Part shown: positions 33,328 to 42,395 of the stretch, one piece after another
Layout: each line of letters starts with the position of its first letter
Position numbering within the stretch: the first letter of the stretch is position 1
Assembly: GCA_910585755.1 (NCBI GenBank)
Contig: CAJUFH010000009.1
Location: forward strand, 3,237-67,236
Direction of reading: 5' to 3'
From: an uncultured Muribaculaceae bacterium
GTDB lineage: Bacteria; Bacteroidota; Bacteroidia; Bacteroidales; Muribaculaceae
Length of the DNA: 64,000 nt
The notes under the pieces: generated by a model
Seen by the model: the letters and a program-made list of their open reading frames with translations, nothing else
Told to the model about the DNA's origin: nothing
The model's database searches: none
Made by a program: the position numbers and the translations under genes

Positions 33328-35940
33328 TTACTGCTTGTCTGCCTCGGCGCTGTCAGTCGCGGCGGGAGCGTCAGGGTTTTCGGCGGGAGCCCCCTTGACC
33401 ACGGAGGTTGTGATTTTGGCGTTCTCCTTGTCGAATCCGATTGTGATCGTGTCGCCAGCGGCGGCCTCCGAGTTGATAATCAGCTCGGCGAGGGGGTCTT
33501 CGAGATACTTCTGTATGGCGCGCTTGAGGGGCCGTGCGCCGAACTGCTTGTCGTACCCCTTTTCGGCGATGAAGTCCTTGGCCTCGTCGGAGATTTCGAG
33601 GTTGAGGCCGAGGGCGTCGATACGTTTGCGGAAACCTCGCAGCTCGATGTCGATAATCTTGAATATCGCCTCGCGGGAGAGCTGGTCGAACATCACTATG
33701 TCGTCGATGCGGTTCAGGAACTCGGGGGCGAAAGCCTTGTTGAGGGCTTTCTGAATTACGGCCTGGGAGTGTTCCGAATCGTTCTCGCGGGTGGCGAATC
33801 CGACGCCCGAGCCGAAGTCCTTCAACTGGCGGGTGCCGATGTTGGAGGTCATTATTATGAGCGTGTTCTTGAAGTCGATGCGGCGGCCGAGGCTGTCGGT
33901 CAGCCTTCCCTCGTCGAGCACCTGCAGCAGGAGGTTGAACACGTCGGGATGGGCCTTCTCGATTTCGTCGAGCAGGACCACGGAGTAGGGGCGGCGGCGC
34001 ACTTTCTCGGTTAGCTGGCCCCCCTCCTCGTAGCCGACGTAGCCCGGAGGCGCTCCGACGAGACGGGAGACGGTGAACTTCTCCATGTACTCGCTCATGT
34101 CGACGCGAATCAGCGTGTCGGCTGAGTCGAAGAGGTATTCGGCGAGCTTCTTGGCGAGATGGGTCTTGCCGACACCTGTCGGGCCGAGGAACATGAAGGT
34201 GCCGATCGGCTTGTTGGGGTCTTTCAGCCCGACGCGGTTGCGCTGGATTGCCTTGACGATTTTGTCAATCGCGGAATCCTGGCCGATTATGTCGTTTTTC
34301 AGGCGCGGGGCCATCTCGCGGAGGCGGCTCCCTTCGGCCTGGGCTATACGCTGGACGGGGACCCCGGTCATCATCGCAACGACTTCGGCGACCTTCTCCT
34401 CGTCGACGGTCGCGCGGTCGGCGAGTAGCTGTTTCTCCCATTTCTCGTTGGCGGCGGCGAGGCGTTCCTTGAGCTCCTGCTCCTTGTCGCGGAACGAGGC
34501 GGCTTTCTCGAAGTCCTGGGCCTGGGCGGCGGCGAGCTTGTCGGCGCCCGTGCGGATGATTTCCTCTTCGAGCTGCTCGATTTCCTCGGGAACGGCGATG
34601 TTGGTTATATGGGCGCGCGAGCCGGCTTCGTCGAGGGCGTCAATCGCCTTGTCGGGGAAGTTGCGGTCGCTGAGGTATCGCTCAGTTAGGTTCACGCAGG
34701 CCCGGAGCGCTCCGTCGGTATAGTTTACGTTGTGGTGGTCCTGGTATTTGTCCTTGATGTTGTTGAGAATCTGGAGCGTCTCCTCGGGGGTTGTCGGCTC
34801 GACCATGACCTTCTGAAAGCGGCGTTCGAGAGCGCCGTCCTTCTCGATGTTCTTGCGGTATTCGTCGAGGGTGGTCGCTCCGATGCACTGGATTTCGCCG
34901 CGGGCGAGGGCCGGTTTGAGGAGGTTCGCGGCATCCATCGTTCCGGCCGCGTTACCGGCTCCGACGATGGTGTGGAGCTCGTCGATAAAGAGGATTACGT
35001 CGGGGCTTTTCGACAGCTCGGTCAGAATCCCCTTGATGCGTTCCTCGAACTGGCCGCGGTATTTCGTCCCGGCCACGATGGAGGCCATGTCGAGGGATAC
35101 CACGCGTTTGTCGAAAAGTATGCGGGGCACCTTGCGCTGCACGATGCGCAGCGCGAGACCTTCAACGATAGCCGATTTGCCGACACCCGGCTCTCCGATG
35201 AGCACCGGATTGTTCTTCTTGCGGCGGCTGAGCACCTGTGCGAGACGCTCGATTTCCACCTCGCGGCCCACTACGGGGTCGAGGCGGCCGTCCTCGGCGG
35301 CGCGCGTCATGTCGATGCCGAACTTGTCGAGTGTGGGGGTGTCGTTGCCCGAGCGTCCCCGGACGGTGGTTGAGCGTCCGCGGTTCTCACCCCCCTGGGG
35401 GCGTTCCTGGCGCGGGGCGCTGCCGGACGACGGAGCGTCGTCCTCCTCGTCCTCGTCGTCATCTTCGGTGTATCCTGCGCCGGCCTGGGGCGCGTCCTTG
35501 ACGTTGCCGAGCAGCTTGAGCATCGACTGGTAGTCAATGCCCGCCTGTCGGAAGGGGATGATGAATTTCATGTTCTGTATTTCCGGATTGTGGAGAATCG
35601 CCAGCAGGAGGTGTTCGGTGTCGACTAACTCCGAACGGAGCATCCTGGCCTCGAGGACGGAGAGCTTCACGAGCCTGTTGGCCAGGTCGCTGACGGCTAC
35701 CTCCTCGGTTCTCAGAGGAGATGTGGAGTCGTATAGCGAGTCGTCCAGTTCCTGCCTTAGCTGGTAAACCGAGACGTTGCGGGAAACCTTCTCCATGAGG
35801 GAGAATACCCGCGAGCCGGTGTCGCCGAGGAGCGCCAGGAAAAGGTGCTCCGGGGTTATGACGTTGTTGTTGTGGCGAACAGCCTCGTTACGGCTTTTCT
35901 CCAGAACAGTCTTTAATTCGTTTGAGAAATTGATTTCCAT
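33328..35940 (-). CDS. clpC: ClpC-type AAA+ protease ATPase
   Basis: The 870-residue Hsp100 unfoldase has two N-terminal Clp repeats (about 1-145), an acidic linker (159-170), a first AAA domain with Walker A GEPGVGKS (249-256), a UVR-like middle segment, and a second AAA domain with GPTGVGKT. It would deliver substrates to ClpP. The start at 35940 gives MEINFSNELKTVLEKS, the normal N-terminus; the open frame upstream is basic, low-complexity sequence. An inverted repeat lies in the leader. Confidence 0.94.
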   Translation of the reverse strand: MEINFSNELKTVLEKSRNEAVRHNNNVITPEHLFLALLGDTGSRVFSLMEKVSRNVSVYQLRQELDDSLYDSTSPLRTEEVAVSDLANRLVKLSVLEARMLRSELVDTEHLLLAILHNPEIQNMKFIIPFRQAGIDYQSMLKLLGNVKDAPQAGAGYTEDDDEDEEDDAPSSGSAPRQERPQGGENRGRSTTVRGRSGNDTPTLDKFGIDMTRAAEDGRLDPVVGREVEIERLAQVLSRRKKNNPVLIGEPGVGKSAIVEGLALRIVQRKVPRILFDKRVVSLDMASIVAGTKYRGQFEERIKGILTELSKSPDVILFIDELHTIVGAGNAAGTMDAANLLKPALARGEIQCIGATTLDEYRKNIEKDGALERRFQKVMVEPTTPEETLQILNNIKDKYQDHHNVNYTDGALRACVNLTERYLSDRNFPDKAIDALDEAGSRAHITNIAVPEEIEQLEEEIIRTGADKLAAAQAQDFEKAASFRDKEQELKERLAAANEKWEKQLLADRATVDEEKVAEVVAMMTGVPVQRIAQAEGSRLREMAPRLKNDIIGQDSAIDKIVKAIQRNRVGLKDPNKPIGTFMFLGPTGVGKTHLAKKLAEYLFDSADTLIRVDMSEYMEKFTVSRLVGAPPGYVGYEEGGQLTEKVRRRPYSVVLLDEIEKAHPDVFNLLLQVLDEGRLTDSLGRRIDFKNTLIIMTSNIGTRQLKDFGSGVGFATRENDSEHSQAVIQKALNKAFAPEFLNRIDDIVMFDQLSREAIFKIIDIELRGFRKRIDALGLNLEISDEAKDFIAEKGYDKQFGARPLKRAIQKYLEDPLAELIINSEAAAGDTITIGFDKENAKITTSVVKGAPAENPDAPAATDSAEADKQ

Positions 35941-35981
35941 GCTGATTGTCTGCCTTTCTTCTTTCGTGGAAAACCTGATTG

Positions 35982-36003
35982 ATTGTCTAAGAATTAGGAC
36001 AAT
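35982..36003. promoter_or_regulatory. Inverted repeat in the clpC leader
   Basis: ATTGTC(T)AA-GAA-TTAG(G)ACAAT-like palindrome with 9-bp arms and one bulged base, about 40 bases before the clpC ATG. It could be a heat-shock operator, but it is not the CIRCE sequence. Confidence 0.4.
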
Positions 36004-36214
36004 CTCTGAGAGAGCCTGCCGCGCATGGCGCTTTATGCTTTTATTAACATTTCGGCGCGGCTTTTTGTTGCGGCGGCACTCGAATGTAATTAATAACGGC
36101 AAATAGCGTGCCAAGATTATGCGGCGCGCGTGTGATAATCATTAAAAAAGATTAAACACCTCCCGTGCCTGTTTTCTTGGGGGCGGATTTGGCGATGGTT
36201 TGCCGAAATTTTCG

Positions 36215-36222
36215 TATCTTTG
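36215..36222 (+). promoter_or_regulatory. -7 element for gyrA
   Basis: TATCTTTG, 99 bases before the gyrA ATG. TTTG sequences upstream are not at the usual spacing. Confidence 0.5.
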
Positions 36223-36320
36223 CTGATATTTTTGGCGAGCGCTCCACCCCGCCGGGGCTGTTGCGGCCCAAAGCCGCGTAAAGGCGCTGAGCCTCACATC
36301 GTTTCACATATAATCTTACA

Positions 36321-38909
36321 ATGCTGGAAGACGATCGGATAATTAAGATCAATATCGAGAACGAGATGAAATCGGCCTACATCGACTATTCGATGTCGGT
36401 TATCGTCTCGCGAGCCCTCCCTGATGTCCGCGACGGCCTCAAGCCCGTCCACCGCCGCGTGCTCTACGGAATGAACGAGATGGGCAACACCTCCGACAAG
36501 CCCCACAAGAAGGCAGCGAACGCCGTCGGCGAGGTTATGGGTAAATACCATCCCCACGGCGACTCGTCGATTTACGGCACCATCGTGCGTATGGCTCAGT
36601 CGTGGGCTATGCGCGAGATGCTCGTCGACGGACACGGCAACTTCGGCTCCATCGACGGCGACGGCCCCGCGGCCATGCGTTATACCGAGGTTCGCCTGCA
36701 GAAAATCGGCGAGGAGATGCTCCGCGACATAGATTCGGAGACGGTTGACTTCGTTCCTACATACGACAACGCCCGCAAGGAGCCGGTAGTGCTACCGACC
36801 AGGATTCCCAACCTGCTGGTCAACGGTTCGTCGGGTATCGCTGTCGGCATGGCGACCAATATGCCGACCCACAATCTCGCCGAGTCAATCGACGCTTCGG
36901 TCGCCCTGCTGGAGAATCCCGAAATCACGATTCCGGAGCTGATGCACTTCATCCCGGCTCCCGACTTCCCGACCGGGGGCACCATCTACGGCTACGCCGG
37001 AGTACGAGAGGCTTACGAGACCGGCCGCGGCCGTATCGTTATCCGCGCCAAGGCCGACATTGAGCAGGAGAAGGAACACGAGACCATCGTTGTCCACGAA
37101 ATTCCCTACGGCGTCAACAAGGCAGAGCTTATAAAATATATAGCCGAACTCGTCACCGAGAAGAAAATCGACGGAATCGCCGACATCAACGACGAGAGCG
37201 ACTACAAGGGTATGCGCATCGTCATCAAGCTGCGCCAGGACGCGAACTCCAACGTTGTCCTGAACAAGCTCTACAAGATGACCCCGATGCAGAGCGCTTT
37301 CGCGGTGAATAACGTTGCGCTCGTCAATGGTCGTCCGAAGCTGCTCAACCTTAAGGAAATCGTCCAGGCGTTTGTCGAACACCGCCACGAGGTCGTTATC
37401 CGCCGCACGAAATACGAGCTTGCCAAGGCTCAGGAACGCGCCCATATCCTCGAGGGTCTGATTATCGCGTCGGACAACATCGACGAGGTAATTCAGATCA
37501 TACGCAACGCCGAGTCGCCAGAAGCCGCCCGCCTGTCGCTTTCCGAGCGTTTCGGCCTCAGCGACGCGCAGACCCAGGCCATTGTCGAGATGCGCCTCCG
37601 CCAGCTCACCGGCCTGGAGCAGGACAAGCTCCACGCTCAGTACGACGAGCTGCAGAAACTTATAGCCCACCTGAATCTCATACTTACCGACGAGGCCGTG
37701 TGCCGCGACGTCATCAAGCAGGAGCTTCTCGAAGTGAAGGAGAAATACGGCGACGCCCGCAGAACCGATATCGAGTACACCGCCGGCGAGTTCAACGCCG
37801 AGGACTTCTATGCCGACGACGAGATGATCATCACCATCTCGCATATGGGCTACATCAAGCGAACGCCCCTTACCGAGTTCCGCGCGCAGAACCGCGGCGG
37901 GGTAGGGTCGCGCGGCAGCAACACCCGCGAGGAGGACTTCATCGAGTACATCTACCCGGCCTCGATGCACAACAACATCCTCTTCTTCACCCAGCGCGGC
38001 ATGGTCTACAAGATGAAGGTCTACGAGATTCCCGAGGGTGCGAAGAACACAAAGGGACGCGCGATCCAGAACCTGCTCAACATCGAGCCGGGGGACGCTG
38101 TCAACGCCTTCATCCGCTGCAAGAACCTCGACGACGCCGAGTTCACGGCTTCACACAACCTCGTGTTCGCTACCCGCAAGGGCGTCATCAAGAAGACCTC
38201 GCTCGCAGAATATGCCCGCGTCAACATCAAGGGTAAGAAGGCTATCGTAATCCGCGAGGGTGACCAGGTAATCGGCGTCGAGCTGACCGACGGCAACAAC
38301 GAAATCCTCATGGCCAACCGCGAGGGGCGCGCGATACGCTTCAACGAGAAGACCGTGCGCCAGATGGGCCGCGTCTCGACCGGTGTGCGCGGCATGACGC
38401 TCAACGGGCCTGACGACGAGGTCGTCGGAATGATCTGCATGGAGCCTGACGATGTCCGCAACGTGATGGTTATTTCGGAGAACGGCTACGGCAAGCGCTC
38501 GCTGCTCGACGGCTACCGAATCACCAACCGCGGCGGCAAGGGCGTGAAGACGATGAACATCACCGAAAAGACCGGCAAGCTTGTGGCAATCAAGAGCGTC
38601 ACCGACGACAATGACCTGATGATCATCAACCGCTCCGGCATCACGCTGCGTATCCGCGTGGCCGACATCGGTGTCTACGGCCGCGCCACCCAGGGCGTGC
38701 GCATCATCAACCTTTCGGCCCGCGGCGACGAGATCGCTTCCGTATGCTGCGTTGACACAGACCCCGAAGAGGAGGCTGTCGAGGCTGTCGAGAATCCCGA
38801 GGTGCTCTCCGGCGAGCCGGACGACAACACGCTCGACACGGACGATGAGGTCGTTGACGACGAAATCGAGGCAGACGGCGCAGACGACGTCGGCGATGCC
38901 GAGGAATAA
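36321..38909 (+). CDS. gyrA: DNA gyrase subunit A
   Basis: The 862-residue type II topoisomerase subunit cleaves and rejoins DNA. The catalytic tyrosine is Y121 in AAMRYTEVRL. The quinolone-contact region reads HPHGDSSIYGTIVRMAQ: Ser82 is at the E. coli Ser83 position, and Gly86 is at the Asp87 position. The C-terminal six-bladed domain has the GyrA-box-like RGG/RGSNTREED region near QNRGGVGSRG. The tail is very acidic (about the last 55 residues). Confidence 0.96.
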   Translation: MLEDDRIIKINIENEMKSAYIDYSMSVIVSRALPDVRDGLKPVHRRVLYGMNEMGNTSDKPHKKAANAVGEVMGKYHPHGDSSIYGTIVRMAQSWAMREMLVDGHGNFGSIDGDGPAAMRYTEVRLQKIGEEMLRDIDSETVDFVPTYDNARKEPVVLPTRIPNLLVNGSSGIAVGMATNMPTHNLAESIDASVALLENPEITIPELMHFIPAPDFPTGGTIYGYAGVREAYETGRGRIVIRAKADIEQEKEHETIVVHEIPYGVNKAELIKYIAELVTEKKIDGIADINDESDYKGMRIVIKLRQDANSNVVLNKLYKMTPMQSAFAVNNVALVNGRPKLLNLKEIVQAFVEHRHEVVIRRTKYELAKAQERAHILEGLIIASDNIDEVIQIIRNAESPEAARLSLSERFGLSDAQTQAIVEMRLRQLTGLEQDKLHAQYDELQKLIAHLNLILTDEAVCRDVIKQELLEVKEKYGDARRTDIEYTAGEFNAEDFYADDEMIITISHMGYIKRTPLTEFRAQNRGGVGSRGSNTREEDFIEYIYPASMHNNILFFTQRGMVYKMKVYEIPEGAKNTKGRAIQNLLNIEPGDAVNAFIRCKNLDDAEFTASHNLVFATRKGVIKKTSLAEYARVNIKGKKAIVIREGDQVIGVELTDGNNEILMANREGRAIRFNEKTVRQMGRVSTGVRGMTLNGPDDEVVGMICMEPDDVRNVMVISENGYGKRSLLDGYRITNRGGKGVKTMNITEKTGKLVAIKSVTDDNDLMIINRSGITLRIRVADIGVYGRATQGVRIINLSARGDEIASVCCVDTDPEEEAVEAVENPEVLSGEPDDNTLDTDDEVVDDEIEADGADDVGDAEE

Positions 38910-38953
38910 ATCTAAAAGCTATCTATTCACACCTTAATTATATAACGAAAGTT

Positions 38954-40168
38954 ATGAAGAAAATCACCTTCCTGGGCATCTCGTTGACCTGCGCCCTGAC
39001 CGCCTTCGGGCAGATGCAGGTGGTCAAGGATGCCGAACGCGCCATGAAAGCGGCTCCTGAAAAGTACCCCCAGAACATCGAGGCCCTCAAGCCCGCGATG
39101 ACCAATCCCGAAACCGCCGTACAGGCATACACCTGGTTCGTAGCCGGCAAGGGCGCTTTCGACTTCTTCGACAACCAGCAGGTTGTGGCCCAGATGGGCA
39201 AGGAGGTTGACAAGAAGGCCCTGGGCCACTCCCTCATCGACGGCTACGGATATTTTCAGAAAGCCCTTCCCCTCGATACCGTCGTTGACGCCAAAGGAAA
39301 GACCAAGACGAAGTACTCGAAGGATATGGTGAAGATGATTGTCGGCCACTATAACGACTTCTCCAACGCCGCCCTGTATCTCTGGGAGGTTGAGGATTAT
39401 GCCGGAGCGGTCGAGGCTTGGAACCTCTTCGTTGAGAACAGGAACAACCCTGTGCTTCTCAAGCACGGCCTGAAGGCCCAGCCCGATTCAATCTACGGCG
39501 AAATCCTCTTCAACATGGGTATCGGCAACTCGCTGCTGCAGAACAACGAGGGCGCTCTGAAGAACTTCAAGGACGCGATTTCGATGGGTTACACCAAGAA
39601 GAACGCCTTCGACTATGCCATCTCCGCCGCTTCCTCGATGAACAACGCCGCCGAAATGGCCGCTATCGCCGAACAGGCATATCCCATCTATGGCGCGGAG
39701 GACAGCCGCTATATCGGCTACATCATCAACAACTACCTTGACAAGAAGGACTTCGCCGCTGCCGACGCGATGATCGACAAGTATCTCGCCGCTGACCCCA
39801 ACAACGGCCAACTCTACTTCGTCAAGGGCGTGGTGCTCGAGACTGAGAACAAGAACGCCGAGGCCAAAGAAGCCTACAAGAAGGCAGTCGAGCTTGACCC
39901 GAAGAACGCCAACGCCCTCTTCCGCATCGGCTACTCCCTCTACCAGGAGGCTTGCGCCATCGACGAGAAAGACGGCGGCGGCCTGAGCAACGAGGACTAC
40001 AAGAAGCTTCGCGAGACCCGCATCGACCCCCTCTTCCGCGAGGCCAGCAAGTACATCGAGGAGTCTTACAAGCTCGACGACCAGAACTCCGACGCCCGCA
40101 GCGTCCTCCGCTCGATCTACTACAACCTCAACGACGAAGAGAACCTCAAGCGCGTCGAGGCCATGTAA
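38954..40168 (+). CDS. Secreted tetratricopeptide repeat protein
   Basis: The 404-residue protein has a signal peptide (MKKITFLGISLTCALTAFG). TPR helices dominate, clearest at NMGIGNSLLQNNEGALKNF, LYFVKGVVLETENKNAEA and KNANALFRIGYSLYQEA. Such periplasmic TPR proteins scaffold complexes; the partner is unknown. It follows gyrA by 44 bases and ends in a terminator. Confidence 0.88.
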   Translation: MKKITFLGISLTCALTAFGQMQVVKDAERAMKAAPEKYPQNIEALKPAMTNPETAVQAYTWFVAGKGAFDFFDNQQVVAQMGKEVDKKALGHSLIDGYGYFQKALPLDTVVDAKGKTKTKYSKDMVKMIVGHYNDFSNAALYLWEVEDYAGAVEAWNLFVENRNNPVLLKHGLKAQPDSIYGEILFNMGIGNSLLQNNEGALKNFKDAISMGYTKKNAFDYAISAASSMNNAAEMAAIAEQAYPIYGAEDSRYIGYIINNYLDKKDFAAADAMIDKYLAADPNNGQLYFVKGVVLETENKNAEAKEAYKKAVELDPKNANALFRIGYSLYQEACAIDEKDGGGLSNEDYKKLRETRIDPLFREASKYIEESYKLDDQNSDARSVLRSIYYNLNDEENLKRVEAM

Positions 40169-40196
40169 TCCCCCGCATCTATCCAACCCCTATAAA

Positions 40197-40234
40197 CAAG
40201 CCGCGACCCTATCCGGGCCGCGGCTTGCTTTTTG
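40197..40234 (+). terminator. Terminator of gyrA-TPR unit
   Basis: Arms CAAGCCGCG (40197-40205) and CGCGGCTTG (40219-40227), then a T run. Confidence 0.85.
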
Positions 40235-40268
40235 ACCGTGTGAGTAATCAAACTTATTTGCATATAGT

Positions 40269-40299
40269 TTTGTTTTTGATATTAAATTTGGTATCTTTG
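40269..40299 (+). promoter_or_regulatory. hicAB promoter
   Basis: TTTG (40269-40272), 19-nt spacer, TATCTTTG (40292-40299): a full consensus match 22 bases before hicA. Confidence 0.75.
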
Positions 40300-40321
40300 C
40301 GACGTATAACAAACATACCAG

Positions 40322-40573
40322 ATGAGTAAGAAAGAAAAGTTGGTTGCAAGGCTTCTGGCTATTCCGAGGAACTTTACCTATAATGAGGCAAAGACATTGA
40401 TGGGAATACTCGGTTTTGAGGAAAGCAATAAGGGGCATACCTCAGGCTCGAGAGTTGAGTTCTTTAAAGGAGATTACTCTGTCATTCTTCATAAGCCACA
40501 TCCGGGCAATGAACTAAAACCTTATCAGGTAAGACAGTTAATTGAATATTTGACAAGAAATAATTTGATTTGA
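40322..40573 (+). CDS. hicA: HicA-family toxin (mRNA interferase)
   Basis: The 83-residue double-stranded RNA-binding-fold protein has the HicA pattern: LLAIPRNFTYNEAKTLMGILGF, GHTSGSRVEF, LHKPHPGNELKPYQVRQLIEYL. The family's usual catalytic His in GSH is replaced by Arg (GSR), a variant I recall from other Bacteroidetes members. It lies in A+T-rich DNA unlike its neighbours, suggesting transfer. hicB follows at once. Confidence 0.85.
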   Translation: MSKKEKLVARLLAIPRNFTYNEAKTLMGILGFEESNKGHTSGSRVEFFKGDYSVILHKPHPGNELKPYQVRQLIEYLTRNNLI

Positions 40574-40575
40574 TT

Positions 40576-40920
40576 ATGGGACTTTTAAAATACAAAGGAT
40601 ATACTGGGTCGGTAGAATTTAACGAAGAGGATAATTGCCTTTATGGTAAAGTACAGGGGCTGAAAAAGGTACTCATTTCCTATGAGGGTACAACAATAAT
40701 GGAAATCAAACAGGATTTCGAATCGGCGGTGGACGGTTATCTTGCGGGATGCGCTGCCCGCGGGATTGAACCGGCTAAGCCGTATAGCGGGCGTTTTGTC
40801 GTCCGTATGCCGTCAGAGCTTCATAGTCGGATAGCTGGAATTGCCGCGGCAACAGGAACCACAATCAACGATTTCATAAATCGTGCGATTGCTAATGAGG
40901 TTAGCCATTCAGCTCTATGA
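40576..40920 (+). CDS. hicB: HicB-family antitoxin with ribbon-helix-helix domain
   Basis: The 114-residue protein has an N-terminal HicB-like degenerate RNase H fold (KYKGYTGSVEFNEEDNCLYGKV...FESAVDGYLAGC). A C-terminal RHH domain (GRFVVRMPSELHSRIAGIAA, then NDFINRAI) binds the operator. It starts 2 bases after hicA and would neutralise HicA and repress the operon. Confidence 0.88.
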   Translation: MGLLKYKGYTGSVEFNEEDNCLYGKVQGLKKVLISYEGTTIMEIKQDFESAVDGYLAGCAARGIEPAKPYSGRFVVRMPSELHSRIAGIAAATGTTINDFINRAIANEVSHSAL

Positions 40921-40997
40921 GGAGATAAAGCCGAATGTGTCTGTCAGACTGGCCGCAACATGGAGGTATGATGCTTCCCTTAAGAATAGACAAAGGG

Positions 40998-41738
40998 TTA
41001 TTTGATGGGGGAGTGAGTTAGGGTGTTGAGGGAGGCGCGGCGGGCCTGGGAGTGCTGGAGGGAGCGGGGGATGGTGTAGAGGCGGCCGTCTTTAAGGAGG
41101 TGGGAGCCGGTCTGGTGGAAACAGAAGGGGATGCCTGCGGCGAGGGACTGGCGGTGCAGGTCGAGGACCCAGTCGAAGTCGAGCGTGCGGGCGTATTTCC
41201 CGGACTCGCCTCCGACAGAAACCTCCTCAATCAAGGCGGGGTCGAGATACGGGGCGAGGTTTATGCTGCCGAGCAACGGGGCCGCGATGATAAGTCTGTG
41301 TCGTATCGGCAATGAGAGGAAGACCGGGAGCCGGGCGTCGGCGCGCTCTTGGTTCTCGACCGTGCACCCCACGGCAACGTTCTCGTAGCCTTCGCCCCAG
41401 TCGGGTGGGAGGCATAGCGCCAGGCGTTCAATCCGTTTTGTGAAAAAGAAGAAAGCGCAGTCGGAGCGTTGTCGGATTATTTCCCATATTTCGGGACGCC
41501 ATTCGTCGGCTTCGTCTATCAGGAAGTCGGAGGTAAAGCAGAGGGCGAACTCGGTCCCGGCGGGGAATTTCAGGTTCTTTTGCCTGTCGCGGCGTAGCGG
41601 GAGGTTGAACGAGGCGGTTCTCCGAACCTCGTCGGGCGGAATCGCGGTTCCGAAAGCCGCATCCTCGCGGTAGACGTAGCAGTGCTTGCATCCGGCGCTG
41701 ATTTTGTGGCATCCATGCCACGGATTCCACATCGGCAT
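40998..41738 (-). CDS. DUF5131 family protein (phage Gp37/Gp68-like)
   Basis: The 246-residue protein begins MWNPWHGCHKISAGCKHCYV; Cys10, Cys17 and Cys20 give the CxxxxxxCxxC cluster that suggests an iron-sulfur centre as in this family. Later conserved blocks are TSDFLIDEADEWRPE and VSVGGESGKYAR. The function is not established. It is the last gene of a minus-strand run, 7 bases after the AIM24 gene. Confidence 0.85.
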   Translation of the reverse strand: MPMWNPWHGCHKISAGCKHCYVYREDAAFGTAIPPDEVRRTASFNLPLRRDRQKNLKFPAGTEFALCFTSDFLIDEADEWRPEIWEIIRQRSDCAFFFFTKRIERLALCLPPDWGEGYENVAVGCTVENQERADARLPVFLSLPIRHRLIIAAPLLGSINLAPYLDPALIEEVSVGGESGKYARTLDFDWVLDLHRQSLAAGIPFCFHQTGSHLLKDGRLYTIPRSLQHSQARRASLNTLTHSPIK

Positions 41739-41745
41739 ACGCGGT

Positions 41746-42381
41746 TTATTCTACAACGGGCAGCAGCGAGCCGGGTGACAGGTAGACGCGTCCAGGGCCG
41801 GTCACGGATAGCATAGAGAAACCTTCGCCCCCTAAGAAATTGTCGGCGGAGACGTTGGCCGACATGCGGCTCTCGTCGATTCCGTGGAGTGCTATGATAT
41901 GGTTTTCGTCAATCTCGATTGTCTCTCCGGGGCGCAGGTCAAGTGTCATCGGGGTGTCCTTTGTGTCGAGGTAGACGGTGCCGCGCCCTGCGATTTTCTG
42001 CAGGAAGAGCCCCATTCCACCCATGAAGCCGCGTAAGGAGATCTTGGAGCTGATTTCCATGCGGCTGTCGGCGGCTACGAACACCCCGCTGTGGCATAGG
42101 AGCGTTTCGCCTGAGAGCTGTACGGGAAGCAGCCCGCAGGAGCTGCCGATCACGGCTTTGCGCGGCATCCCGCAGTCGTTGAACAGGCGTATTACGAACA
42201 GCGACTCGCCGGATAGCTTCGCTTTCAGAATCCGTTTTAGTCCCGAGCCGTTGAGCCCTACCTCTTTCCTTAATCCGGCTTCCAGATAAATAAGCGCCCC
42301 CTTCTGGGCGAAGAACTCTTCGCCCGGAAAGAGGGTCACTTCAAGATGCTGGATGAAATTGCCGGAGAGTCTGCAATCCAT
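41746..42381 (-). CDS. AIM24/TIGR00266 family protein
   Basis: The 211-residue tandem beta-structure protein has the family's glycine-rich segments (FMGGMGLFLQKIAGRGTVYLD) and the late FLGGEGFSMLSVTGPGRVYLSPG. Bacterial members are uncharacterised; the eukaryotic relative is mitochondrial. It lies 14 bases after purA. Confidence 0.85.
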   Translation of the reverse strand: MDCRLSGNFIQHLEVTLFPGEEFFAQKGALIYLEAGLRKEVGLNGSGLKRILKAKLSGESLFVIRLFNDCGMPRKAVIGSSCGLLPVQLSGETLLCHSGVFVAADSRMEISSKISLRGFMGGMGLFLQKIAGRGTVYLDTKDTPMTLDLRPGETIEIDENHIIALHGIDESRMSANVSADNFLGGEGFSMLSVTGPGRVYLSPGSLLPVVE

Positions 42382-42395
42382 ACGGTTCGTTAATT

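Larger units (their letters stand above)
35941..36320. other. Divergent clpC-gyrA intergenic region
   Basis: No gene is seen in these 380 bases. It contains the clpC leader with an inverted repeat (35982-36003) and the gyrA promoter (36215-36222). Confidence 0.6.
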
